From the NCBI GenBank assembly GCA_964561655.1, contig CAZLQG010000001.1, positions 1 through 64,000 on the forward strand: a stretch of DNA of 64,000 nt. Reading direction: 5' to 3'. Source of the stretch: CAZLQG01 sp964561655 (GTDB lineage Bacteria; Patescibacteriota; Doudnabacteria; UBA920). Positions within the stretch are counted from its first letter, which is position 1. Every line of letters begins with the position of its first letter. The translations under genes were made by a program, and so were the position numbers. Shown here one piece after another: positions 39,940-48,596 of this stretch. The notes under the pieces were generated by a model. It had not been told where the DNA came from and searched no databases. It saw nothing but the letters and a program-made list of their open reading frames with translations.

Positions 39940-42900
39940 ATGAAAATATTTAAATCAATTTCCGCAATTTATATCGCAGGCGCTTTGTTTGCCGTAGTGT
40001 CCGGCGTTTTGCTGTTGGCGCCAAGGCAAGCAAGCTTCATACAAGCTGAAAGCTGCCAGCCAGTTTATGAAAATCCAGTGTTTAATCCGTACCCTGTAAG
40101 TTGGACCACAGAAGCCGGAACCAACTGTATGGATTTTCCGGTGATTTCCGGAAACGTAGTTGGCGCCGGATACTGGGCCAGTAATTTTACTGCCAAAGCC
40201 GGCGATACCATTAAATTAAGGATTTACGTACACAACGGGGCGGCTTTAAATTCCGGAGCAGTGATGCATAACGTGCAGGTAAGTTCTACCATGGATGCAG
40301 ATCCTGGTTCTACTCATGTTATTAGAACCACTTTAAGCGCAAGCAACGCTGCTTCCAAAGCCGGACAGGTTACCATAAACACCGGCCCGAATGACAGATT
40401 AGAAATTGTTAGCGGAAGTTTAAATCAGAACATTGGCGAAATGGAACCCTGTTTTCCGTTTTCCAAAGTTTTTTATGTTGAACTAAAAGTCGTCGGCGAC
40501 CAGCCTGAAACTAAAACTTTAAATCTTACCACCGACAAAACTTCCTACTGCGTCGGCGATGTTCCTTATTACACCGTAAACGGCAGTACCAACTTGGCCG
40601 GCGAATACGTAAAATGGTCTTCTACTTTAAACGGCCAATCTACCGGTGAAAATTATTCCGGTTACGACCATTACTTAAACAGTCAAGGTGACTGGAGTGG
40701 ATATGGTGGTACTTGGAATAGTTCGCACATCGGCAATTGGACCAAAACCGCTCACGCAGGCGGAGCTCAAGCTTCTGCCAGTTTCAGCGTGAAAGATTGT
40801 ACGCCTCCGGCGCAGATTGATTACACTTTAACTATCAACAAACTTGAATTTTGTGTTGGCGACACCCCGCTTTATACCATCAACGGAAATAACGCGGCTG
40901 CTAACAAAATCATTCTTTGGTCTTCTTCTAAAAATAGCCAATCTACCGGAGAGGTAGACGTTGACTACGGTTTTAAAACCAATGCTTCAGGCGACTGGCA
41001 GGAATACGGGGGCATTTGGAATTCTTCTCATATTGGTTCTTGGAAAAAAGAATCTAATATTGAAGGTATAAAAAGATCAGTTAATTTTACTGTAAAAGAT
41101 TGTGCCCCGCCGGTGCAAAAAACCCTTACTCTTACCACCGACAAAACTTCCTACTGCGTCGGCGATGTTCCTTATTACACCGTANNNNNNNNNNNNNNNN
41201 NNNNNNNNNNNNNNNNNNNNNNNNNNNNNNNNNNNNNNNNNNNNNNNNNNNNNNNNNNNNNNNNNNNNNNNNNNNNNNNNNNNNACGCAGGCGGAGCTCA
41301 AGCTTCTGCCAGTTTCAGCGTGAAAGATTGTACGCCTCCAATAAATCAAGTCACAGCGACCGCCAGTGCTACGGCTTACGCAAGCGCTTCCGCGACCTGC
41401 CCTGACGGTACAACCGCCACGGCCAGCGCCAGCGCTAGCGCGACTGCCACAGCTACTGCCTCTACTTACAGCGCGGCTTATGACGCGGCCTATACGAAAG
41501 CTTTAGCTCAGGCTCAGGCTTCGGCAAAAGCGCAGGCTCAAGCTAAGGTGGTTTGCAAAGACGTTCCGCCCCCGGCTGCTTTGACTTGCAGTCCTTCCAA
41601 TCAGACTGTAGATGTTAACCAAACTGCTAACTTTACAGCAAATGGCGGTACGGGTTCTTACGCCTGGTCCGCTCCTTCTTCCAGTCATACCAGCGGCAGC
41701 GGTTCCGGCTTTAATACTTCTTATTCTCTTTCCGGCAATAAAACGGTGACTGTTCAAAGCGGAAGCCAAAACGCTACCTGTAATGTTACCGTCAACCAAC
41801 CTTACAATCCTCCTTCTATCACTTGTCCGTTGACTGCTTCGGCTAATAGAGTAATTGTGAATTTCAATAAAAATCAGGTTGTTGCCTGGCAGACCGAGAA
41901 TGAAGCTCAGGGCGGGCCTTATAACGTGAATTTGCCGTCCGGCAAGTATGATGTGACTTTGGTTTCTTATGATGATCATACGGGCAAGCCCGGACAAAAC
42001 CAGCCCCAGGAGCAGTATTATTTGAAGCTAAAAAATTCCAGCGGTCAGCAAATTGCTCAAACTAATTCCATTGCCGATCTTTCCGATAACCAAAACTATT
42101 TGACCCAAAAAGTCAACAGCGGTTTGAATTTGTCTTCTAACGTAAGTTCAGTTTTAGCCGTTCACCCTGCTTTCTACAGTTCTAATCCTAATAGCATCAC
42201 TCCGGTCTGCGCGGCTTTCGACAGGATAAGTGACGAACCGCAAAATACCCAGCTAAGCATTGACAAAGAGGTAAAAAATATAACAGATGGTGGAAATTTT
42301 GGAAGCAGCGCTTCAGCCTCCAATGGCGATGTTCTGCAGTATCGCATTACGGTACGTAACGTGGGCAATGTCACTGCCAACAATGTGACTATTTCCGACA
42401 ACTTTAATGCAAACGGAATCAGCAGGACCGGTTCTATTAACGTAAGCAAAAGTTATTCCGGCAACATCAGTACCGGCATAAATGTGGGAAGTCTGGGCCA
42501 AAACCAAAGCGTTACGATTACTTATAATGCCACAGTCACTATCAACAATGGAAGTATTCCAAATACCGCAATCGCCACTGCGAGCAATGCTAATACGGTT
42601 TCTGATACAGCGACTGTGTATGTTTCTACCGTAGTTGGCGAGCCGCAGCTTACAATCGACAAGACTGTGAAGAACTTAACAAGCGGTGGCGTAGGCTTTA
42701 CCAACAGCGTTTCTGCGCATAATGGCGATGAAGTGGAATTTAAAATTTTAGTCAGAAACATCGGCAATGCTACTGCCCAAAACGTGAAAATTTCCGATAT
42801 GGTTCCGGGCGGCTTAAGCTTTATAGACGGCTCTGTCGGAAGCGACGCACCTTTAAGCAATAATGCCGACAATTTGAATTCTTCTACCGGCGTAAGGGTT

Positions 42901-44379
42901 AATCAATTACTTTCCGGACAGGATATAACTTTGTTCTTCAGAGCGACGGTTGTTCAGTCTAGTGGCAGCATCACGAACACCGCCCGCGCCCGCGCTGATA
43001 ACGCTTCAGAGGTTTCTGATAATGCTTTCATTAATATTATCAATCAGCAAAACGGCAGCCTATTCATAAATAAACTGGTGAAAAATGTGACTAAGGGTTC
43101 TGGTTTTTCCAGCAGCGTTTCTGCGGACAGTGGCAATCGCATGGAATATGAAATTACTGTAACCGCCAATTCCGGCACTGTGAATAATGTAAGACTGACC
43201 GATACTTTGCCGAGCAATTTGAGCATAGTGAACGGCAGCGTAAGGCTGGACGGCACAAGCGTTTCCGACAGCTTGTTCTATGGTGGTTTATCTTTGGGCA
43301 GTTTGAATTCGGGCCAGTCTAGAAAGATAACTTTTGAGGCTTTTGCCTACGCGCAATCCGGCGTGAGCCAAACCGTAATTACTAATACCGCTACCGCTTC
43401 CGGTGATAACGTCGGCACAGTCAACGACAGCGCCACGGTTTACATTAGCCAGTACATTAACGACGGTTTTGGCCAGCTGACTATTTCCAAATCCGTAAAA
43501 AGAACCTCTGACAGTTACTATCAAAATAGTGTGAGCGTCAATTCCAACGAAACTGTGAATTTTGAAATCGTGGTTACCAACACTGGAAGCCGCACTGTGA
43601 ATAACGTCAGAATGCAGGATTTTTTGCCTTCGGGGCTTCAAGTTGTAAGCGGAAGCATTAGGGTTGATGGCGGAAATTATCCTTATTCCAGCAATTTGGG
43701 CGAAGTTTCCTTAGGAAATTTGTATGCCGGCCAGCAAAGAAGGATTTATTTTGACGCGAACGTTTCAAGCAGCGGCAGCCAAAGCATCCAGAACATCGCG
43801 CGCGCCAGCGGCGACAGCGTTTCGCAGGTACAGGACGACGCCTGGGTGTTCATTAGCCAGGTGCAGGGTGGAAATGTCAATTTGACTTTCTCTAAACGCG
43901 CGTTTAATGACACCAAAAATGTGGACGCTACCGCGGTTAACGCTTCCAGGGAAGATTACATCACTTATACTTTGACCGTGACTAACAACGGCAACAGTCC
44001 GGCAACGAGTTTCATAATCACTGACGACTTGTCCCAGGTATTGCAATACGCTGACATGGTGGACAACGGCGGCGGCAGCTTAAACGGAAATGTGATTACT
44101 TATCCGGGTATAACCATTCCGGCGTACGGAAGCGTAAGTAAGAGTTTCAAAGTCAGAGTAAAATACCATTTGGCGGAAAACCTAAGCTATACCATGGTTA
44201 ACACTTACGGCAATACCGTGACTGTAAGAATCAACACGCCGCAGGTATTAGGCACTTTTATAGCTCCTAAAACCGGCGGACCTGCCGCAGGACTGGCTGG
44301 AATGTTCGGAGCTGTAATCACAGGAGTTTTCGCTCTTGTTAGGAACCGCAAAAAAGTTTTAGACCTGATCTGGAATTAA
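39940..44379 (+). CDS. Giant sortase-type surface protein with Ig-like and DUF11 repeats
   Basis: A 1479-aa protein across a 100-N gap. Signal peptide (~1-30); an N-terminal domain; three ~95-residue Ig-like repeats (~190-465) each with Cys pairs (SYCVGDVPYYTV ... SFSVKDC), copies one and three nearly identical in DNA; an Ala/Ser/Thr-rich stretch (~470-545); a further beta domain; five DUF11 repeats (~770-1415: LSIDKEVKN, LTIDKTVKN, LFINKLVKN, LTISKSVKR, LTFSKRAFN). The C-terminus is APKTGG, a hydrophobic helix and basic RNRKK, a sortase sorting-signal layout. Probably an adhesin or surface fibre anchored by the sortase at 37098. Confidence 0.85.
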   Translation: MKIFKSISAIYIAGALFAVVSGVLLLAPRQASFIQAESCQPVYENPVFNPYPVSWTTEAGTNCMDFPVISGNVVGAGYWASNFTAKAGDTIKLRIYVHNGAALNSGAVMHNVQVSSTMDADPGSTHVIRTTLSASNAASKAGQVTINTGPNDRLEIVSGSLNQNIGEMEPCFPFSKVFYVELKVVGDQPETKTLNLTTDKTSYCVGDVPYYTVNGSTNLAGEYVKWSSTLNGQSTGENYSGYDHYLNSQGDWSGYGGTWNSSHIGNWTKTAHAGGAQASASFSVKDCTPPAQIDYTLTINKLEFCVGDTPLYTINGNNAAANKIILWSSSKNSQSTGEVDVDYGFKTNASGDWQEYGGIWNSSHIGSWKKESNIEGIKRSVNFTVKDCAPPVQKTLTLTTDKTSYCVGDVPYYTVXXXXXXXXXXXXXXXXXXXXXXXXXXXXXXXXXXAGGAQASASFSVKDCTPPINQVTATASATAYASASATCPDGTTATASASASATATATASTYSAAYDAAYTKALAQAQASAKAQAQAKVVCKDVPPPAALTCSPSNQTVDVNQTANFTANGGTGSYAWSAPSSSHTSGSGSGFNTSYSLSGNKTVTVQSGSQNATCNVTVNQPYNPPSITCPLTASANRVIVNFNKNQVVAWQTENEAQGGPYNVNLPSGKYDVTLVSYDDHTGKPGQNQPQEQYYLKLKNSSGQQIAQTNSIADLSDNQNYLTQKVNSGLNLSSNVSSVLAVHPAFYSSNPNSITPVCAAFDRISDEPQNTQLSIDKEVKNITDGGNFGSSASASNGDVLQYRITVRNVGNVTANNVTISDNFNANGISRTGSINVSKSYSGNISTGINVGSLGQNQSVTITYNATVTINNGSIPNTAIATASNANTVSDTATVYVSTVVGEPQLTIDKTVKNLTSGGVGFTNSVSAHNGDEVEFKILVRNIGNATAQNVKISDMVPGGLSFIDGSVGSDAPLSNNADNLNSSTGVRVNQLLSGQDITLFFRATVVQSSGSITNTARARADNASEVSDNAFINIINQQNGSLFINKLVKNVTKGSGFSSSVSADSGNRMEYEITVTANSGTVNNVRLTDTLPSNLSIVNGSVRLDGTSVSDSLFYGGLSLGSLNSGQSRKITFEAFAYAQSGVSQTVITNTATASGDNVGTVNDSATVYISQYINDGFGQLTISKSVKRTSDSYYQNSVSVNSNETVNFEIVVTNTGSRTVNNVRMQDFLPSGLQVVSGSIRVDGGNYPYSSNLGEVSLGNLYAGQQRRIYFDANVSSSGSQSIQNIARASGDSVSQVQDDAWVFISQVQGGNVNLTFSKRAFNDTKNVDATAVNASREDYITYTLTVTNNGNSPATSFIITDDLSQVLQYADMVDNGGGSLNGNVITYPGITIPAYGSVSKSFKVRVKYHLAENLSYTMVNTYGNTVTVRINTPQVLGTFIAPKTGGPAAGLAGMFGAVITGVFALVRNRKKVLDLIWN
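40507..41335 (+). repeat. Three Ig-like repeats in the surface protein
   Basis: Copy 1 (~40507-40800), copy 2 (~40821-41100, diverged) and copy 3 (~41119-41335, containing the gap). On both sides of the gap copy 3 matches copy 1 almost base for base, including AAAACTTCCTACTGCGTCGG and GGCGGAGCTCAAGCTTCTGC. Confidence 0.85.
41185..41284. other. Scaffold gap (100 N) inside a repeat
   Basis: In copy 1 the distance between the same two flanking points is 175 bases, so the real gap is probably ~175 bases. 175 and 100 leave the same remainder modulo 3, so the frame stays open either way. Confidence 0.95.
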
Positions 44380-44421
44380 AATCATAAATATCAAATCATT
44401 ACTGATAACATAAATAGATAG

Positions 44422-44452
44422 GCGGGGTTTCTGCTTTAGAAATCCCGCTTTT
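44422..44452 (+). terminator. Terminator of the surface protein gene
   Basis: GCGGGGTTTCT / AGAAATCCCGC (one G-T pair) followed by TTTTAAAAAATTT. Confidence 0.75.
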
Positions 44453-44523
44453 AAAAAATTTGCAAAGTTTTAAAAAGGTTGATAGTATGAATTTAAGCTA
44501 AAAATCAAATATTCGAAAACAAA

Positions 44524-44562
44524 AAGACAGCTAAAAAGCGTTTTTAAGAAGCTGTCTTTATT
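44524..44562. promoter_or_regulatory. Hairpin in the galE leader
   Basis: AAAGACAGCT / AAGCTGTCTTTA forms a ~10-bp stem around AAAAAGCGTTTTTAAG, ending about 15 bases before the galE ATG. It could be a terminator/attenuator or a translational control element. Confidence 0.45.
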
Positions 44563-44575
44563 TATATCTATAATA

Positions 44576-45745
44576 ATGGATAACGGGTACTTAAAATCTT
44601 TAATAGACGAAGTGGAAAACCGCGAAGGCGGGCTGATTTTGAATTTAGACGGCCAGCCAAAAGTGGTGGTTTTGAGTATAGAAAAATATAATCAGTTAAT
44701 TTCTAATTCCCAATTTCCAATTTCCAATGAAACCCAGCTTGAAGAATCGGTGCAAGTACAGCAGCAACCCAAGAATGTGTTAGTTACAGGTGGCGCGGGG
44801 TATATTGGCGCGCATCTTACCAAGCAGCTTTTAGAGGTCGGGCATAGCGTAACGGTTGTAGATAATCTGTCCGTCGGGACAAGAAGCAATGTGCCTGAAG
44901 GCGCTAGGTTTGTTGAAGGGGATTTAAAGGATTTGAATCTGCTCCGAGATATTTTCGCAAGCGAGAAGTTTGACGCGGTAATGCATATGGCCGCGCTGAT
45001 TGAAGTGGAAGAATCGATCAGGCAGCCGCAAAAATATTTTGAAAATAATGTTTTGGCTACTGCTAATTTACTTGCGGCCATGAACGAGGCGGGTGTGAAG
45101 AACTTGGTGTTTTCTTCTACCACCGCGGTTTATGGCGATCAGGAAAATCAGCCTATCAGTGAGACTTCGCCCCTGCGGCCGGCATCCCCTTATGGTTTAA
45201 CCAAAATGTTGGCAGAAGAAGTCATTCGTTATTATGCGGAATATTTTGGCACTAGGGCAGTGGTGTTTAGGTACTTTAATGCCTGCGGGTTCGACCCTGC
45301 CGCGGATATACAGCAGACCCACGATTCTCACTTGCTGGCTAATATTATGCAGGTTGCTAAGGGCAAAAACGAACAGATTACGGTCTTCGGTACGGACTAC
45401 GAAACGACTGACGGCACTTGCGTAAGGGATTACATCCATGTTTTGGATATTTGCGGAGCGCATTTGAAAGCTTTGGAAATTTTCGACAGTTTATCGGACG
45501 GCGGAAGTCTCAAGGTTTATAACATTGGTACAGGTAAAGGCAGAAGCGTACTGGAAATGATAAACGCGGCCGCCGAGGTTTTGAATAAAATGATCCCAAT
45601 GGAAGTTGGGGAGAGAAGGGCGGGCGACGCGGCCGTGGCTGTTGCGGATAATTCCAAAATAAAAGAAGACTTAGGTTTTGAGCTTTTATATAGTGATTTG
45701 GAGACAATAGTCAAAACCGCCTGGAAACAAATAAGCCAAAATTAA
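44576..45745 (+). CDS. galE: UDP-glucose 4-epimerase with N-terminal Phd/YefM-like domain
   Basis: A 389-aa protein. Residues ~67-389 are a complete GalE: NVLVTGGAGYIGAHL, HMAALIEVEESI, SSTTAVYGD, catalytic YGLTK, FRYFNACG, TCVRDYIHVLDI. It interconverts UDP-glucose and UDP-galactose. Residues 1-45 (LKSLIDEVENREGGLILNL...PKVVVLSIEKYNQLIS) look like a Phd/YefM antitoxin N-terminal unit ('...G.pvaVLvsleeYe.L'), normally a DNA-binding dimer. The linker NSQFPISNE is encoded by a CCAATTTCCAATTTCCAAT simple repeat, as if an intergenic region had been absorbed. The domain reading is moderately certain. Confidence 0.88.
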   Translation: MDNGYLKSLIDEVENREGGLILNLDGQPKVVVLSIEKYNQLISNSQFPISNETQLEESVQVQQQPKNVLVTGGAGYIGAHLTKQLLEVGHSVTVVDNLSVGTRSNVPEGARFVEGDLKDLNLLRDIFASEKFDAVMHMAALIEVEESIRQPQKYFENNVLATANLLAAMNEAGVKNLVFSSTTAVYGDQENQPISETSPLRPASPYGLTKMLAEEVIRYYAEYFGTRAVVFRYFNACGFDPAADIQQTHDSHLLANIMQVAKGKNEQITVFGTDYETTDGTCVRDYIHVLDICGAHLKALEIFDSLSDGGSLKVYNIGTGKGRSVLEMINAAAEVLNKMIPMEVGERRAGDAAVAVADNSKIKEDLGFELLYSDLETIVKTAWKQISQN

Positions 45746-45784
45746 AATTTTTTCGCTTAAATCTCTTCAACCAGTAACACAAAC

Positions 45785-45822
45785 AAGCCTGAATTCGTCT
45801 TATGTAGTAGGCTTTGTTTTTT
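45785..45822 (+). terminator. galE terminator
   Basis: AAGCCT...AGGCTT stem followed by TGTTTTTTCGTGTTTTTTTGG. A second palindrome of CTCCCTTAA/TTAAGGAGGGAG words lies at ~45856-45888. Confidence 0.6.
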
Positions 45823-45902
45823 CGTGTTTTTTTGGTATAGTTAAATCATTAAACCTCCCTTAATCCCTCCTTAGTTAAGGAGGGAGAAAAAGAGATAAAA
45901 AC

Positions 45903-46625
45903 ATGAAAAAGCTTTCTGTGATTGTTCCTTCATATAACGAGGAGCATCGCATAAGCAGAACTTTGAAATCTATAGATAAATTTTTAAGCGCGCAGCAATT
46001 TGACTCCGAAATTATAGTCGTAAGCGACGGAAGCAGGGATAATACTGCAGGCGTGGTAAATGGCTTGAAACAAAACGTCAAAAATTTGGTATTAATAGAC
46101 AACAAGGAAAATCACGGCAAAGGCTGGGTGACAAGGCAGGGACTAATGAAGGCTTCGGGAGATATCCGGCTGTTTATGGATGCGGATAATTCTACTACCG
46201 TTGATCAGGTTTTAAAGATGCTGCCGCATTTTGGACAGGGCTTTGATGTTGTGATTGGCTCCCGTAGAATCGAGGGTTCTGACATTGCGATAAAACAGCC
46301 GTGGGTTAGGGATTTTCTTGGTTGGGCTTTTCGTACAATCGTGCACACTTTAGTGCCTTTAGGCGTAGCTGATTCGCAGTGCGGTTTTAAAGCGTTTTCT
46401 GCAAAAGCCGTGGAAGCAATTTTTCCAAAGCAGACGATCTTTCGCTGGGCTTTTGACGTGGAAATTTTGGCTCTCGCAAAGCGTGGAAGCTTAAAAATTA
46501 AAGAGGTGCCCGTGACTTGGATTAACGACGCAGAAAGCCATGTAAAACTGTCTGGAATGATAAAAATGCTCTTGGAGGTTCTAACTATAAGGTGGAATTT
46601 GTGGACAGGAAAATATAGAAAATAA
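45903..46625 (+). CDS. Dolichyl-phosphate glucosyltransferase-like GT2
   Basis: A 240-aa GT-A glycosyltransferase. SVIVPSYNEEHRISRTLKSID, EIIVVSDGSRDNT, the DxD-type MDADNSTTVDQ, IGSRRIEGSD and the acceptor-side DSQCGFKAFSAKAV followed by WAFDVEIL match the ALG5/dolichyl-phosphate beta-glucosyltransferase group. It likely transfers a sugar to a polyprenyl phosphate at the membrane. No C-terminal TM is present. Confidence 0.88.
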   Translation: MKKLSVIVPSYNEEHRISRTLKSIDKFLSAQQFDSEIIVVSDGSRDNTAGVVNGLKQNVKNLVLIDNKENHGKGWVTRQGLMKASGDIRLFMDADNSTTVDQVLKMLPHFGQGFDVVIGSRRIEGSDIAIKQPWVRDFLGWAFRTIVHTLVPLGVADSQCGFKAFSAKAVEAIFPKQTIFRWAFDVEILALAKRGSLKIKEVPVTWINDAESHVKLSGMIKMLLEVLTIRWNLWTGKYRK

Positions 46626-46712
46626 CTAATATAATAACTAATAACTGGCTGTGAAAGATATTCATCATGTTCAGTTAGAGGATGCAAAAAGCGTTTCTTT
46701 AGATAAACAGTG

Positions 46713-48569
46713 ATGGCTAAAATAGGACATAAAAAACTGAAAATAACCTCGAAAATCTTGCTAGTAACACTGGCAGGATTCTTTGTCTTGCCTTTGAATT
46801 CTTTTGCTAGTTCAAATAATCAGCCTGGAAATTACATAATACAGCTAAAAGAAGGTGTTGACGAGAGTGTTTTAGAATTTGTAGCAGACCACATTGAGCC
46901 AAAATTTGAATTTTCTGCGGATCCGGAATTTCAAAACATTTTTAGCTTTTCTACTGTTTATATATACGATGAGCTGCAGGCTGAACTTTTTGGAAGATTT
47001 ACTTATTTGGAAAAAGACCGCCGCTTGCAGGCTGAAAGAATAGTTTTGACTGACCCGGGGTTTACTGAAAATTCTTTAGATGTTGACAGGCAGTGGGGCC
47101 TGGCCAAAGCCGGGTTTATTAAAGCTTGGGAAAAAACTACAGGCAGCAGTTCCAACGTAGTAGCGGTAATAGATACGGGCGTGGACGCCACGCATGAGGA
47201 TTTGCAGACCGCCGGTTTTGTCAAGGGCTATAATTTTTTTACCAAACAGGAAATTAACGGTAGGGTCAATTCTGATGACAACGGTCATGGTACGCTGGTT
47301 GCGGGGATTTTAGGCGCTACTCCCAATAATGGTATTGGTATTGCGGGGACTAACTGGCAGGTTTCTTTAATGCCGATTAAGGCCCTGGATTCAAACGGCA
47401 GCGGCGATTCTTCTGACATCGCAGAAGCGATAGTTTGGGCCGCTGACCACGGCGCGCAAATTTTAAATTTGAGCCTGGGTGGGGTGGGTTTTGGACACGA
47501 TACTACTTTATCTAAAGCAATCGCCTACGCCTTTAACAGGGATTTGGTTATTGTGGCTGCTGCGGGAAATGACGTTGCCACTACGGGCGGAGATTTGGAC
47601 TTAGAGCCGGTTTTTCCTATTTGCGAGGATAATGATTCTAATATGGTAATCGGGGTAGCCGCGGTGGATCATATGGACATTAAGCCTGAATTTTCCAATT
47701 ACGGACGCAATTGCATAGATGTTGTAGCGCCGGGAAAAAGGATACTTTCCACAATTAGCCATGATCCTTTCAGCAAAGCAAAAGCCCCAAACTCTTACGC
47801 TTACGCTTCGGGAACTTCCCTGGCCGTGCCATATGTTAGCGGTCTTGTGGCTCTCATAAAGACAGCATTTCCGCAGGTTTCCAACCAACAAATAAGGGAT
47901 AGAATAGTTTCTTCCGCGGACAATGTAGAAAATTTAAACTTGAGCCAGTGCGGCGGGCATTCCTGCAAGGGACTTTTGGGTAGCGGCAGGATTAACGCTT
48001 TTAAAGCACTGGAAAGCGAGATTAGCATTCAGAATATACTGGAAGGTGACTTAGTGAGGCTGGAAAATACTGGTTTGGTCTACTATATCAACGGCGGGCA
48101 AAAAAGACTGGTTTCGTCCTTTGTGTTCAACCAAAGGTTCAGCGAAATTAGTACGAGGACTGTGGCGGCTGGAGAGCTTAATCAATATCCGGAAGGGGCT
48201 TATGCACCTCCTTTGGAAGGCACATTGGTTAAACTGAACAATGATCCTACGGTTTACATAATTTCACATGGGAAGAAATTGCCGGTTACTTATCAGGTTT
48301 TCGTTCAGCGAAACTTTGATTTTAGTAATGTTAATGTTGTAAGTTTTTCGGAGCTTAATTCTTGGGTGCAGGGGAATTTTTTGCCTCCCGCGGAAGGCAC
48401 TTTGCTTAGAACCACGGCTAATAAGACAGTTTATTGGGTGGTGGGTGAGACTTTGCATCCCATAAATTATAATTTCTACCTCAAGAGAGGCCTGAATATC
48501 TTTCCGGTTTTGTACGTGCCGGAAAAAGATTTGGAAAATTTTTCCAAAGGAGAGGCATATATAAGATAA
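46713..48569 (+). CDS. Subtilisin-like serine protease (S8) with C-terminal surface repeats
   Basis: A 618-aa protein from ATG 46713 (GTG one codon earlier possible). Signal peptide (~1-33); inhibitor-like propeptide (YIIQLKEGVDESVLEFVAD); catalytic domain with Asp in AVIDTGVDATHED (~152), His in NGHGTLVAGILG (~190) and Ser in SGTSLAVPYVSG (~368), so intact. Residues ~440-618 are three ~57-residue repeats (GTLVKLNNDPTVYIISHGKK...) of the same type as in the next gene, including phrases like G-T-L-v-K...vY.i..G.k.pv. Probably a secreted or wall-bound protease. Confidence 0.92.
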   Translation: MAKIGHKKLKITSKILLVTLAGFFVLPLNSFASSNNQPGNYIIQLKEGVDESVLEFVADHIEPKFEFSADPEFQNIFSFSTVYIYDELQAELFGRFTYLEKDRRLQAERIVLTDPGFTENSLDVDRQWGLAKAGFIKAWEKTTGSSSNVVAVIDTGVDATHEDLQTAGFVKGYNFFTKQEINGRVNSDDNGHGTLVAGILGATPNNGIGIAGTNWQVSLMPIKALDSNGSGDSSDIAEAIVWAADHGAQILNLSLGGVGFGHDTTLSKAIAYAFNRDLVIVAAAGNDVATTGGDLDLEPVFPICEDNDSNMVIGVAAVDHMDIKPEFSNYGRNCIDVVAPGKRILSTISHDPFSKAKAPNSYAYASGTSLAVPYVSGLVALIKTAFPQVSNQQIRDRIVSSADNVENLNLSQCGGHSCKGLLGSGRINAFKALESEISIQNILEGDLVRLENTGLVYYINGGQKRLVSSFVFNQRFSEISTRTVAAGELNQYPEGAYAPPLEGTLVKLNNDPTVYIISHGKKLPVTYQVFVQRNFDFSNVNVVSFSELNSWVQGNFLPPAEGTLLRTTANKTVYWVVGETLHPINYNFYLKRGLNIFPVLYVPEKDLENFSKGEAYIR

Positions 48570-48596
48570 TTTTCAATTTTTAATTTTAAATTTTCA

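Noticed and set aside
41340..41560. CRISPR-like short repeats
   Set aside because: The repetition is an Ala/Ser/Thr-rich coding stretch (GCC AGC GCN codons) in frame within the surface protein; no spacer pattern.
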